From assembly GCA_004295565.1 (NCBI GenBank), contig AP019416.1, positions 2,418,001 to 2,482,000 of the forward strand: a DNA stretch of 64,000 nt. The letters are read 5' to 3'. The notes under the pieces were generated by a model. The model did not search any database. It was not told the DNA's origin and saw only the letters and a list, made by a program, of their open reading frames with translations. How positions within the stretch are numbered: the stretch's first letter is position 1; the number at the start of each line of letters is the position of its first letter. This document shows positions 25,251-35,021 of this stretch, in pieces. The DNA is from Vreelandella olivaria. Lineage in GTDB: Bacteria; Pseudomonadota; Gammaproteobacteria; Pseudomonadales; Halomonadaceae. A program made the translations under genes and the position numbers.

Positions 25251-27994
25251 ATGGAAACCCCTACTGCCAACACCGGTGTGCCATCAGAAAGCCTGCCACA
25301 AGCAGTGCATGCCAGGCTTGCCGAGGATGTCCTTGCCGACTTAAAGACTTCACCATCGGGGCTGAGCGTAGATGAGGCGGCAAGGCGCTTGGAGAAGTAT
25401 GGGCTTAACCAGTTGCCGGCAGTTGCTGGCCGGCATCCGCTGCTTCGCTTCTTCGCGCATTTTCATAACGCACTGATCTATTTCCTCTTGGCGGCTGCCG
25501 TCGCTGCTACTTTGCTGGGGCATTTTGTAGATGCGTCGGTCATTGTTGCAGTGGTTTTGGTCAACGCCGTGGTCGGTTTTGTGCAGGAAGGCAAGGCAGA
25601 GAAAGCACTCAATGCAATCGGTAACCTTATCGCACCACACGCCCACCTGATTAGGGAAGGGAAACATGCGGAAGTGCCCGTCGATGAGATTGTTTTGGGT
25701 GACATTGTTTCGTTGGAGGCAGGAGATCGCGTGCCTGCAGACCTGCGTCTGATTCGTGCCAGCTCATTGCAAATCGAGGAAGCTATCTTGACCGGCGAGT
25801 CGGTGGCGGCAGAGAAGCGGGTGACACCAGCGCCAAAGGAGGCCGCGTTAGGCGACTGCCACTCTATGGCTTATTCGGGCACGCTGGTAGCCACTGGGCA
25901 GGCGACAGGGGTTGTGGTGGCCACCGGGAGTGATACTGAGATCGGGCGAATCAGCACGCTGCTGCGCGATGTTCAACCACTCACCACGCCGCTGCTACAG
26001 CAGATCAATCGTTTCGGCACGCAGTTTACCTGGGTTACGTTGGCCGTGACGGTTGTTCTGTTTGCCTTTGCGGTGCTGGTGCGCGGCCACGTCTGGTCGG
26101 AGGCGCTCATTGCCGTAGTAGCCTTGGCCGTCGCGGCGATCCCCGAAGGCCTGCCCGCCGTCATTACCATCACCCTGGCTATCGGTGTGCAGCGTATGGC
26201 ACGACGCAACGCCGCTATTCGTCAGCTTCCTGCGGTGGAGACGCTGGGAGCTACGTCGGTTATTTGCTCCGACAAGACCGGCACTCTAACACGTAACGAA
26301 ATGACCGTACGCCGTCTGGAAGCCTGCAGTGGCCGAATGATGGTGTCCGGGGCTGGTTATGTACCGGAAGGGCGACTGACAGCGGAGACAGCAGCGAACG
26401 TGGAGGATACCCGTCCAGCGGATATCGACAGCCTGATCCTGGCCGGGCTGCTGTGTAACGATGCCCAGTTAAACCATACCGCCGGAGAGTGGCATGTGAT
26501 TGGCGACCCCATGGAAGGGGCGCTGGTGGCGTTGGCTATTAAGGCTGGCCTTGAACCCGACTCTACCCGGCATGAGTGGCCCCGCCTTGACGAGATTCCT
26601 TTCGACGCTACACATCGCTTTATGGCCACGCTCAACGGCCATGCCTCGGAGGAAGCTCGGGTATTCGTCAAGGGGGCCCCTGACGAACTGCTGCAACGAT
26701 GCTCACTTCAGGCGACTGATGAGGGAAGTATGCCGCTGGAAGTGGATGCCTGGACGGCACGTATCGCAGAGGCGGCTGCCCAGGGCGAACGGGTACTCGG
26801 TTTAGCGACTAAGCGGGTGTCGTCCGGCACCAACAAACTCACGTTTGCTGACCTCAATGACGAGCTGGTTTTTGTTGGCTTAATCGGCTTTATCGACCCG
26901 CCGCGGGAGGAGGCAATGGCCGCCATTAAGGAGTGCCATTCCGCCGGGATTAGGGTGAAAATGATTACCGGCGATCACGCCGCGACGGCAGCGGCGATTG
27001 CACGCCAGTTAGGGCTGGATGACGACCCGCATGTACTAACGGGTCGTGAGCTCGACGACATTGCCGATAGTGATCTACCTGGCATCGTTAGCGAGACCAG
27101 TGTTTTTGCCCGTACCAACCCCGAACATAAACTGCGTATTGTTCGAGCACTGCAATCAACCGGTGCCATCGTGGCAATGACCGGTGATGGCGTAAATGAT
27201 GCGCCCTCGTTGAAGCAGGCAAATGTCGGTGTTGGTATGGGACATAAAGGCACCGATGCGGCAAAAGAAGCCTCACAGATGGTTCTGCTCGACGATAACT
27301 TCGCCTCTATTGTGGCTGCAGTGAATGAAGGCCGAGTGGTCTACGACAATATTCGCAAAGTGACGGCTTGGACGTTACCCACCAATGGGGGCCAAGTGCT
27401 GGCTGTCATTGCCGCGATTCTGTTTAATTTCGCCATGCCGATGTCAGCCGTCCAGATCCTGTGGATCAATCTCATCACGGCGGTCACTCTCGGCTTGTCG
27501 CTGGCGTTTGAGAAGGCTGAGCCCAATGTCATGCAGCGTCGGCCAAGGCCTCCAGGGCAGGGGCTGCTGACCCCCTTCCTGGTATGGCGCATCATTTTTG
27601 TGTCGTTTTTGTTCCTGGTAGCAGCACTGGGGATGTTCTTCTACTCGCTTAGCCGAGGAGATGAACTTCCCTTGAGTCGCACGTTAGTGGTTAACACCAT
27701 CGTGGTGCTTCAAGTGTTCTATCTTTCAATGTGCGCTACCTGCATATGACGTCGTTTAACTGGCGTGGCATGTTGGGAACCCCCGCTGTGTTGATAGCGG
27801 TAACGTTGGTCTTCATTGCTCAGCTTGCCTTCACGTATCTGCCGGTCATGCATCACCTGTTCGATACCCGGCCGTTGAGGATTACCGATGGGATGTTAAT
27901 CATCACTATCGGCATCGCCATGATGGTAGCGCTGGAAGTTGAGAAGGTAGTGTTGCGTCGGGTAGGCAGCACCCCAACCAACCGCAACGTCTAA
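25251..27994 (+). CDS. P-type (P2A-like) cation-transporting ATPase (frameshifted near C-terminus)
   Basis: ATG 25251 with GGGAGA; an upstream GTG at 25239 is less likely. About 914 residues. Domains in order: cation-ATPase N-domain (10-75), actuator with TGES ('EEAILTGESVAAEKR', about 180), 'AAIPEGLPAVITITLAIGVQ' (PEGLP in helix M4, typical of P2A/Ca-type pumps), phosphorylation site 'ICSDKTGTLTRNEMT' (about 345), 'VKGAPDELLQRCS' nucleotide-binding KGAPE-like motif, 'MTGDGVNDAPSLKQANVGVG' hinge and C-terminal helices. A one-base shift near 27728 moves the last two helices to another frame ending at 27994. The transported ion (Ca2+, Na+ or Mn2+) is not determined. Confidence 0.88.
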
Positions 27995-27997
27995 GTC

Positions 27998-29064
27998 CTA
28001 CACGTTGCACGCCTCGGTGAGTAGCTCACTCAGTTGCTGTTGTGAAAGCCGCGTATTGGCCATGTAGTAAATAATGTCCCCATCCTTCAGTGGTCGGTCA
28101 GTGGCTGGGTTAAGCATGCTGCCTTCGCTGTCATCGCTGCTGTTGGCAAGGCCTAGAACGGTGGCGTTGCAAACCTTTTTCGCTTGCATAAATAAGTCGC
28201 CAAAGGTGGCACCGGCAGGTGGCTGCATTAATCGGGTTTGGTATTGGGTTGCGCCACGATCAACGGCGAGTAGTTCGTTGACGACCCGCGATATTCCCGC
28301 ATCGGAAGCTGAGCGAACCAGCATTTCCAGCGCTAGGGCCTGGGTGCATTCAATGCCTGGCAAGGTACGCCGCAACATGGCTGCTGTATCGGGATTGGCG
28401 CAGTGGGCGACAATATGGGCGTTTTTGCTTTAAGGCTGTAGGCACTCAGCGCGACGGTGGCTACCCGCTCATCGCTCGTGTCATAAATGATAACGCGGCT
28501 GGCGCTCTCAATCCCGGCCCGCTTGAGAAGCTCCGCATTGGAGAAACTCTCTCCCTTAATAAATTTTAAATCCGCCGGGCGTGGGTTACTCATCTCTTTA
28601 GTAACGCAGAGCACGACTTCATCCGGTAGGCCTTTATCAGCTTTGAGAATGTCTAAAATGCGCTCAGTGGTTTCTCCATGCCAGCCAATGACGAGCGTGT
28701 GGCCGGAGAGATGGCTAAAATCGCCTTTTCCTTGCATCTGTAATCTCCAAAAATTTGAAAGGCTGACTGTGGCTTTGCCGATTAAGGCAGCAAATAGTGA
28801 AATGCCGCCTGGGATAAGATAAAGCGTGGCTATCCACTTTCCAGCCACGGTTGTCGGACTGAAATCACCGAACCCTACGGTGCTGGAGACAACCACATAA
28901 AAGTAGACCCAATTGGTAGGAGAGTCGGCTATTGCTTCGCCGACTAACGAGAAAAGCACCCATGTAGTGCCCATGTGTGCCAGCACAATAAGTAGAAGGA
29001 ATGTCCACGAAATTTGTAGCGTAGATGCTTTAAGTACGCGAATGAGTTGCTGAATAACAGGCAT
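27998..29064 (-). CDS. Potassium channel with TrkA-N (RCK) domain (frameshifted)
   Basis: About 355 residues. Two N-terminal helices flank the selectivity filter 'STVGFGDFSP', followed by 'GHTLVIGWHGETTERILDIL', an NAD/RCK Rossmann core with a GW-G-T turn. A shift near 28432 leads to a second frame with 'TAAMLRRTLPGIECTQALALE' spread over the junction and ..LSELLTEACNV at TAA 27998. This is the Kch/MthK-like plan. It is convergent with the P-type ATPase (3 bp gap), so the two pumps/channels share a terminator zone. Confidence 0.85.
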
Positions 29065-29165
29065 AGCGGTCTCTTGCGGTGGTGATGTACCCGCCTAGTT
29101 TTCTAGGCATGGGCGTTGATAATGTGGTGCTCATGCTCAATTTCAATCCAAAAACAACGGGGGTA

Positions 29166-29336
29166 TTAAAAGCCAGCTTTATTCACTTGGGTGCCGCGTA
29201 TGCAGTCGCCGTAGACCATGGTATCACCAGCTTCCTCTGCGAGCTGGCGGCAGTCTGCGGTTCTGGAGGAGGTGGGGCCTGAACTACAGCCTGCAATTAT
29301 AAAGATAATCAGGCAAAGGGCGATGAGTGCTTTCAT
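29166..29336 (-). CDS. Small lipoprotein
   Basis: ATG 29336 with GGAGTT upstream. Signal peptide MKALIALCLIIFIIAGC with lipobox I-A-G-C. The mature part (SSGPTSSRTADCRQLAEE.. GDCIRGTQVNKAGF) is about 40 residues with two further Cys. An in-frame upstream ATG at 29372 would disrupt the signal peptide and is rejected. Function unknown; outer-membrane-anchored small lipoproteins of this sort are common. Confidence 0.7.
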   Translation of the reverse strand: MKALIALCLIIFIIAGCSSGPTSSRTADCRQLAEEAGDTMVYGDCIRGTQVNKAGF

Positions 29337-29492
29337 TGGTAACTCCTTGTCAGCAAATGATCCTTCTGGCATTTAACCGCATAGGTATCGTATGTGTCGA
29401 TAATCTGTGACGGAACATCCTGCCAAGCGTGCATGTCATAGCTTTGGTTTTGTCATCAATAGGGTTCTCTTTTTTGTAGGTAGGATAAGCAT

Positions 29493-29673
29493 ATGGATCG
29501 TGTGTTTGCATGGGATCACCACCACAGTCAGATCGTTTACCGTATTCCAGGTCATCGGCATGCCGATGGCCGAGAAGATAGCGATCTCTCCCGTATGGCT
29601 ACCCGCGGAGGCGTCAGACTTACCCGAAGGGGTGACGGTTGAAGATTTGCGCAAAGTATCCGTTAAGGATTAG
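29493..29673 (+). CDS. Small protein of about 60 residues (frameshifted)
   Basis: ATG 29493 reads MDRVFAWDHHHSQIVYRIP and then, one phase over, 'VIGMPMAEKIAISPVWLPAE' to ..EDLRKVSVKD at TAG 29673. The join near 29550 is inferred from the smooth continuation. Not recognised. Confidence 0.35.
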
Positions 29674-29820
29674 CCGGTAAAGATCTGATCTGCTGAGCGG
29701 TTGCTCTCGTACGACAGAACGTCTTCAAGCAGGGCGTGGTGCGGCATATAAAATAAATTGTGTTTGGCTAGTGATCGGCTAATATGCAAATGCTAGCCCA
29801 CCCTCTCTGGATATGCCGCC

Positions 29821-29991
29821 ATGTTAAAAGGTTTAATCGTTTGTTTTGCGGTGCTATTTGCGCAGCTGGCGGTACTGCATGTAATTGATGCTCGCCTCTA
29901 TAATTCTTCCCCAAATGTGCGACAAACGGCGGTGACCACCGTTACACCACATAAAGATGAAAAAGAGGGCGAAGAAGAAGCCCAAAGTTAA
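29821..29991 (+). CDS. 56-residue secreted or membrane-anchored peptide
   Basis: ATG 29821 begins MLKGLIVCFAVLFAQLAVLHVI, one hydrophobic N-terminal segment, followed by a polar tail ending with an acidic run (DEKEGEEEAQS) at TAA 29989-29991. It looks like a signal-anchored periplasmic peptide. No family recognised. Confidence 0.5.
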   Translation: MLKGLIVCFAVLFAQLAVLHVIDARLYNSSPNVRQTAVTTVTPHKDEKEGEEEAQS

Positions 29992-30048
29992 GCAACGGGT
30001 ACCTTAATACAGGCGTTAAAGGCGTTCTGCTAAATTGACTATTTAGAC

Positions 30049-30077
30049 ACCCTAGCAGTGTTGAACTCTGCTAGGGT
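30049..30077. terminator. Bidirectional terminator hairpin
   Basis: ACCCTAGCAG-TGTTGAACT-CTGCTAGGGT, a 10-bp perfect stem between convergent genes. Confidence 0.8.
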
Positions 30078-30086
30078 TATTTGTAT

Positions 30087-30842
30087 TTAAAGCATTTCAG
30101 CCAACCAGGCATTGAATGCTGTCCAAGAGCGTTCATCGGCGCGTTCATGGTATGCATCGCTGCCAAATACGCTGAAGGCATGGGGGCGCCTGAATAGATA
30201 CCTACCTCATAGGTGACACCTGCGGCTTCTAACTCTTCAGCCAGGGTCGCGACATCCTCTAAGCTCACCGCACTGTCGGCACCGCCGTGGGCAATAAAGA
30301 TAGGAGCGGTTTCACCTGCGTAAGTTTGGCCATCGGGGTGGTCAGTCCGCCGTGGAAACTGGAGTACGCAGCTATATTATCTGCTTCACCGGAACGGGCG
30401 ATTTCTAGTGCTACCGCACCGCCAAAGCAGTATCCCATAATGACCGTTTTCTCAGCAGCGCCTTGCTCTCTAGCCTGGGCTAAACCTCCAAGGGTTAGCG
30501 CGCGCATTCTTTCTCTATCCTGGTAGAGTCGGTTGGTCGCGGCGCGCTTATCCTCGACTGCTTGAGGGCGGTTGCCTTCGCCAAAAGATCCACGGCAAAT
30601 ACGTCATAGCCTTCATCGGCCAGCATATCGGCACGCTGGCGCTCATAATCATCCAGCCCATCCCAGTCATGAACGATCAGTACACTACCCTTGGCGTTGT
30701 CGGCCGCGGAGACAAAATAGCCTTGAAAATCTTCATCATTCACGCGATAGGCGATATCCTCTCCGGCAGGTGAGAAGGCCATGGCGGGGAATGACAACGC
30801 TAAAAGTGGCAGAGCGGTGGTGGTAAGTAGAATTTTTTTCAT
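30087..30842 (-). CDS. Secreted dienelactone hydrolase family protein (frameshifted)
   Basis: The start MKKILLTTTALPLLALSFPAMA at 30842 is a classical signal peptide with an AMA cleavage site. The alpha/beta hydrolase body follows: 'GSVLIVHDWDGLDDYER', then 'VIMGYCFGGAVALEIARSG' with the Cys nucleophile (G-Y-C-F-G-G), 'IFIAHGGADSAVS' with the Asp, and 'FSVFGSDAYHERADERSW' with the His. Three frame changes (near 30560, 30330 and 30165). About 250 residues. It hydrolyses small lactones or esters in the periplasm; natural substrate unknown. Confidence 0.82.
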
Positions 30843-31016
30843 CGTTATGGTGTCCAAAGAAATGTTCACCAAGCATAGACAATGCTTGGTGAACTGTCTC
30901 AACGTTGAATAACCATTGGCGGCGAGGTCTTTGTGAAACAGACAAAGGCTTGCGTCTGGAACTCGGTAACGGCATCCTTGTCAGTTGTTGGAAATACCAT
31001 TAGGGAGCATGAACAC

Positions 31017-31698
31017 ATGGCTTACAACGATTTACGTACGGCACGTCCTCAGTCGAGTGGCGCTGCCAACAGTGTTAGCACTAACAAGGTGTTGCGTAAT
31101 ACCTACGCGCTCTTGGCAATGACGCTGCTGTTCTCAGCAGTCACCGCGGGCGCTGCTGTTGCTCTCGGCATCCAACAAATGAACATTTTTGTGTTCTTTA
31201 TTGGTGCCTACGGCTTAATGTTCCTGGTACATAAAACCGCAAACTCTGCGGCTGGTTTATTGGCAACCTTCGCCTTTACCGGCTTTATGGGCTTTACACT
31301 GGGGCCGATTCTATCTGCCTACCTGACCTTGCCCAATGGCGGCGCGTTGATTATGAATGCGCTGGCGATGACAGGTCTGACCTTTGTTGGTCTTTTCTGC
31401 AATCGCGCTAACGACTAAGAAAGACTTTAGCTTCTTGAGCAACTTCTTGATGGCAGGTGCCATCGTATTGATACTGGCCATGGTGGCCGGCATCTTCTTT
31501 CAAATTCCTGCGCTTTCACTGATGGTATCAGCTGGTTTCGTGCTGTTTGCTTCTGCAGCCATTCTGTACCAAACCAGTGAAATTATTCACCGCGCTGGCG
31601 AAACGAATTACATCCTCGCCACAGTGACGCTCTATGTATCCATCTACAATCTGTTTGTCAGCCTGTTGTCGATTTTGGGTATCATGAGCAACGATTGA
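31017..31698 (+). CDS. yccA: Bax inhibitor-1 / YccA family membrane protein (frameshifted)
   Basis: ATG 31017 with AGGGAG. About 227 residues and seven helices. A polar N-terminus ends at '[20 protein letters not shown]' (typical YccA opening). '[16 protein letters not shown]' is in the middle. A shift near 31395 leads to '[20 protein letters not shown]' and the C-terminal '[20 protein letters not shown]'. E. coli YccA interacts with and modulates the FtsH protease. It lies just upstream of tusDCB, as in other Gammaproteobacteria. Confidence 0.88.
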
Positions 31699-31722
31699 TC
31701 TAGGCAAGCGATAGACGATATG

Positions 31723-31750
31723 ACAGGCCCTATTGCAGGGCCTGTTTTTT
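31723..31750 (+). terminator. Rho-independent terminator after yccA
   Basis: ACAGGCCCT-ATTGC-AGGGCCTGT followed by a T-run. Confidence 0.9.
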
Positions 31751-31772
31751 AGGGTAACCGTTACCAGGTATT

Positions 31773-32167
31773 ATGATCATGCAGTACGGCTTATTGGTGA
31801 TGGGGCGCCCTATAGCAGCCCAGCACCTCACTCTGCATTGCGCTTTGCCCATGCCTTACTATCGCGCGGGCATCAAATTACGGGTGTGTTTTTCTATCAT
31901 GATGGCGTCCATAATGCTTCATCGCTGATGGCACCACCCCAGGATGAGCTGAATCTGCGAGAAGCCTGGGCTGAACTGAATCAGCAACATGCGGTTCAAC
32001 TGGATGTCTGTATTGCCGCAGCGCTGCGGCGCGGGCTGATGAGCGAGTCAGAAGCGCAACGGCATGGCAAGCAGTCCTACAATGTAGTGCCGCCTTTTGA
32101 ATTGACCGGCCTGGGACAATTGCTTGAGCTACAGCAGCGCGCTGATCGCCTGATAACCTTTGCTTAA
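31773..32167 (+). CDS. tusD: TusD, sulfurtransferase complex subunit (frameshifted)
   Basis: ATG 31773 (MIMQYGLLVM) shifts in a G-run near 31803 and continues 'APYSSPAPHSALRFAHALLS'. DsrE-fold protein of about 130 residues. The active Cys is in 'AVQLDVCIAAALRRG', the position of the E. coli TusD catalytic Cys. It relays persulfide sulfur from TusA to TusE for 2-thiouridine formation in tRNA. First gene of tusDCB-tusE. Confidence 0.88.
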
Positions 32168-32177
32168 AGGAGTGCCA

Positions 32178-32543
32178 ATGGCGCCACCTGATGCACTTTT
32201 AGTGGTAATTCGCCACGCACCCCACGGTTCAAACTGGTTACGTGAAGGGCTGGATGCCGCCTTGGTTGCTGCTGCTTTTGGTCAGCCCGTGCAGTTGCTG
32301 TTTATGGGGCAGGGCATAATGGCTCTGTTGAAAGAGCAGGGCAGTGGCGCGCCGGGCCAGAAAGCCACGCTACCAACCATCGATATGTTGGAAATGTACG
32401 ATATTGACAAGCTTTGGGTAGCGGAAGGGGCGCTACAAAGCATGAACCTTTCAGCTGATTCTCTGGTAGAGGGCGTCACTCTGATCGCGGATAAGGAAGT
32501 CCCGGGGCTTTTGCACCAACACACCAAGATACTTAACTTTTAG
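32178..32543 (+). CDS. tusC: TusC, sulfurtransferase complex subunit
   Basis: ATG 32178 with AAGGAG (an in-frame ATG at 32160 precedes that ribosome site and is rejected). 121 residues, DsrE/F-like fold, text 'GLDAALVAAAFGQPVQLLFM' is typical. Structural partner of TusB and TusD in the heterohexamer. 10 bp after tusD. Confidence 0.88.
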   Translation: MAPPDALLVVIRHAPHGSNWLREGLDAALVAAAFGQPVQLLFMGQGIMALLKEQGSGAPGQKATLPTIDMLEMYDIDKLWVAEGALQSMNLSADSLVEGVTLIADKEVPGLLHQHTKILNF

Positions 32544-32560
32544 GGACTTGTGAGCGCACC

Positions 32561-32851
32561 ATGATCCTACATATCCTCACCAAAGCGCCTGATAGCAGTG
32601 CTGCCACACAAATGCAGCAGGCGATAGGGGAGCATGATGCCGTGCTGCTGATCGAAGAAGCAGTTACTGCAGCACTGGATACCTCCTGGGCGGCATGGCA
32701 ACAGTGTCAGTCGCGCATTTTCCTGCTTTCAGAAGACCTGACCTCCCGTGGACTTGCCGGCATCGCTGCTAACAATAAGCTGCCCACGCTAGAGATGCAG
32801 GGCTTTGTGGCACTCACTGAGCAGTATGAAAAGACAGTCACCTGGTACTAA
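32561..32851 (+). CDS. tusB: TusB, sulfurtransferase complex subunit
   Basis: 96 residues beginning MILHILTKAPDSSAA and ending ..GFVALTEQYEKTVTWY. The N-terminal 'LH-x-L-x-K-S/A-P' and the C-terminal 'V-x-L-T/V-...W' are family features. It completes the TusBCD core. Immediately followed by tusE. Confidence 0.88.
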   Translation: MILHILTKAPDSSAATQMQQAIGEHDAVLLIEEAVTAALDTSWAAWQQCQSRIFLLSEDLTSRGLAGIAANNKLPTLEMQGFVALTEQYEKTVTWY

Positions 32852-32853
32852 GC

Positions 32854-33203
32854 ATGTCTGAACCGAAAATATACCGTTATCTTGATTCGCAAAAAAATAT
32901 CCGCTAGACCCGGAAGGGTATCTAGTTAATCAGTCAGATTGGGACGAAACTGTTGCTCATTTAATGGCTGAAGAAGAGGGCATAACACTTACCGCGGAAC
33001 ACTGGGAACTCATTGAGGTGGTGAGGGCATTTTATCAACGTTACGAAATGGCGCCGGCGATGCGACCGCTTGTGAAAGCCACCAAAAATGCACTGGGCGA
33101 AGAGAAAGGGCGCTCGATTTACCTGATGCAGCTTTTCCCCGGCAGCCCGGCGAAACGAATTGCCCGCCTGGCCGGTTTACCGAAACCTACCAACTGCCTA
33201 TAA
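32854..33203 (+). CDS. tusE: TusE, sulfur acceptor of the Tus relay (frameshifted)
   Basis: ATG 32854 (MSEPKIYRYLDS) shifts near 32900, then 'DPEGYLVNQSDWDETVAHLM', 'LTAEHWELIEVVRAFY' and the invariant end 'GLPKPTNCL' with the penultimate Cys that accepts persulfide from TusD and passes it to MnmA. About 116 residues. Homologous to DsrC. Confidence 0.88.
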
Positions 33204-33234
33204 CCAGCGTGAATGCCCCGCGGGTTTCCCAACT

Positions 33235-33867
33235 CTAAGCCACATCACCACGTGTACAGACCGATAAAACAACGGCATCTTCCGGGCTGGTGGATACCAG
33301 GGCGTGGCCCATATCGCTATCAAAATAGATGCTGTCACCTTCGGCAAGCACTAGCGGGGCGTAAAACTCGGTGTAAAGCATAATATCGCCGTGCAGCACC
33401 ATCAAAAACTCTTCGCCATCATGGCGTACCCACTGGTGATATTCGTCAAAGCTGCGTGCCCGCACGATAGTTTTGAAGGGAATCATCCGTTTTTGGGCCA
33501 GTTGATGACCCAATAATTCGTGCTCATAGGTGGGCGTGGGGTGCAGTTGCCCTTTGCCTTTGCGGGTAAGATCCCGCCGCCCCATGGTATAACGCTCCCG
33601 CTTGGGGGCGTCAGCAATTGAGGAAGGTCGATGTTGAGCCCGGTGGTGAGTTTCTGCACCACGCTAAAGGTGGGTGAGACTTGATCGTTCTCAATTTTTA
33701 GAGAGCGTTGAGCGGGCAAGGCCGGTGCGCTGGCTAACCTCCTCTAACGTCCACTGATTAGCGAGACGAATTTGCTTGAGCCGCTCCCCTAAACGCAATG
33801 GTTCAACAAAGGGTTTGCTTCCCGATGCAATACGCAGCGCGGCATGCTCTTCAGTCGTAGCGGTCAT
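33235..33867 (-). CDS. XRE-cupin transcriptional regulator (frameshifted)
   Basis: The start MTATTEEHAALRIASG at 33867. An XRE helix-turn-helix follows: 'RLKQIRLANQWTLEEVSQRT' then GLARSTLSKIEND, with 'SPTFSVVQKLTTGLNIDL'. After frame changes near 33720 and 33590 comes a cupin_2 domain: 'DEYHQWVRHDGEEFLMVLHG' and 'LAEGDSIYFDSDMGHALVS'. About 210 residues. This class usually controls a neighbouring catabolic or acetylation gene in response to a small ligand. The nearest candidates are the deacetylase and acetyltransferase upstream, but no operator is visible. Confidence 0.8.
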
Positions 33868-33978
33868 AGGTCGTCACATTGGCTGCGTGGTCTAACGGTG
33901 CGTTTCTAAAGGCGCGTGTAAACAGTCATGATATCACAGCACAGAAGAGGCTAAGAACGCCCTAGAGCACCGGCCAAT

Positions 33979-34917
33979 TTAAGGCACCTCAGAAAACGGC
34001 AGGCCCAGAAGCGCTTTTATGTGCGCCTCCACGCCACTGGCCAGTGACTTTGGGTTATAGCCACCTTCAAGCACCGATACAATGCGGTTATCAGCGTATA
34101 GGGTGGCGATCTCCATGGCGAGATGGGTAATCCAGTAGAAGTCTTCATCCTCTAAACAGATATCGCCCATGGGGTCATCACGGTGGGCGTCAAAACCGGC
34201 AGAAATTAATACGAGATCGGGTTTGAACGCGTGCAGGGCAGGCAGCCAGTGATTTTCGATAATGCGCCGAAACTCAGGGCCATCGGTGCCCACTTCCAGC
34301 GGGTATTGACAACGTTTTGCCACTCGCTGCGTAGATAACGCCAGGGGTAAAACGGATACTGAAAGCTGGTGCAAATAAGCACCTCGGGATCATTTTTAAA
34401 TATATCAATAGTGCCATTGCACTGGTGCACGTCAAAATCCAGTATGGCGATACGCTTGGCGCCATATTTGGCGCGCGCATGGGCCGCCCCCACGGCGATA
34501 TTATTGTAAAAACAGAACCCCATGGCATCGCTGGCTTCCGCGTGGTGGCCAGGTGGCCTGACCGCACAAAAACGTTATCCGCCTGACGCTTAAATACCTG
34601 ATCCACCCCGCGAATAACGGCGCCTGCTGCAACTCGTGCGGCTTGTAGGCTGTCAGGGTTCATCATGGTATCGCTGTCTAACGTGACGATGCCTTCGGTG
34701 GGCAAACACTTATCCAGGGAGCGCAAGTGGCGCAAGGGGTGTACTCTGGCAAGTGCCTCTTCGCAGGCTTCCTTGGCATCGGCCTGCATGGTTTGCTGTA
34801 ATAACCCAGCAAGCGATAGGCGAGCGCGAATGGCCTCCAGACGCTGGGGCTTTCAGGATGCTCCGGCCCCATATGATGCAATGAGCAGTCTGGGTGGGTA
34901 AGGTAGGCGGTAATCAT
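33979..34917 (-). CDS. Histone-deacetylase-superfamily (AcuC-like) deacetylase (frameshifted)
   Basis: The start MITAYLTHPDCSLHHMGPEHPESP at 34917 has the canonical 'H-P-E' opening. Later pieces give 'PPGHHAEASDAMGFCFYNNI' spread over a frame junction (H-H catalytic pair, G-F-C-x-x-N-N), 'RIAILDFDVHQCNG' (Zn-binding D-x-H), 'LVLISAGFDAHRDDPMG' (Zn Asp) and 'SVLEGGYN'. About 312 residues, typical for bacterial HDAC-like amidohydrolases. Zn-dependent removal of acetyl groups from lysine or polyamines. It is divergent from a Pat-type acetyltransferase 104 bp away. Confidence 0.85.
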
Positions 34918-35021
34918 TCCAACGCTCCATTATTATTGATGCCACCTTAATCGCCTTGAGGGCCTGGGCGACAGTGTCAATAAGTCGTACAGCCGCGATT
35001 CATGTCAGGGGGAGACGCATT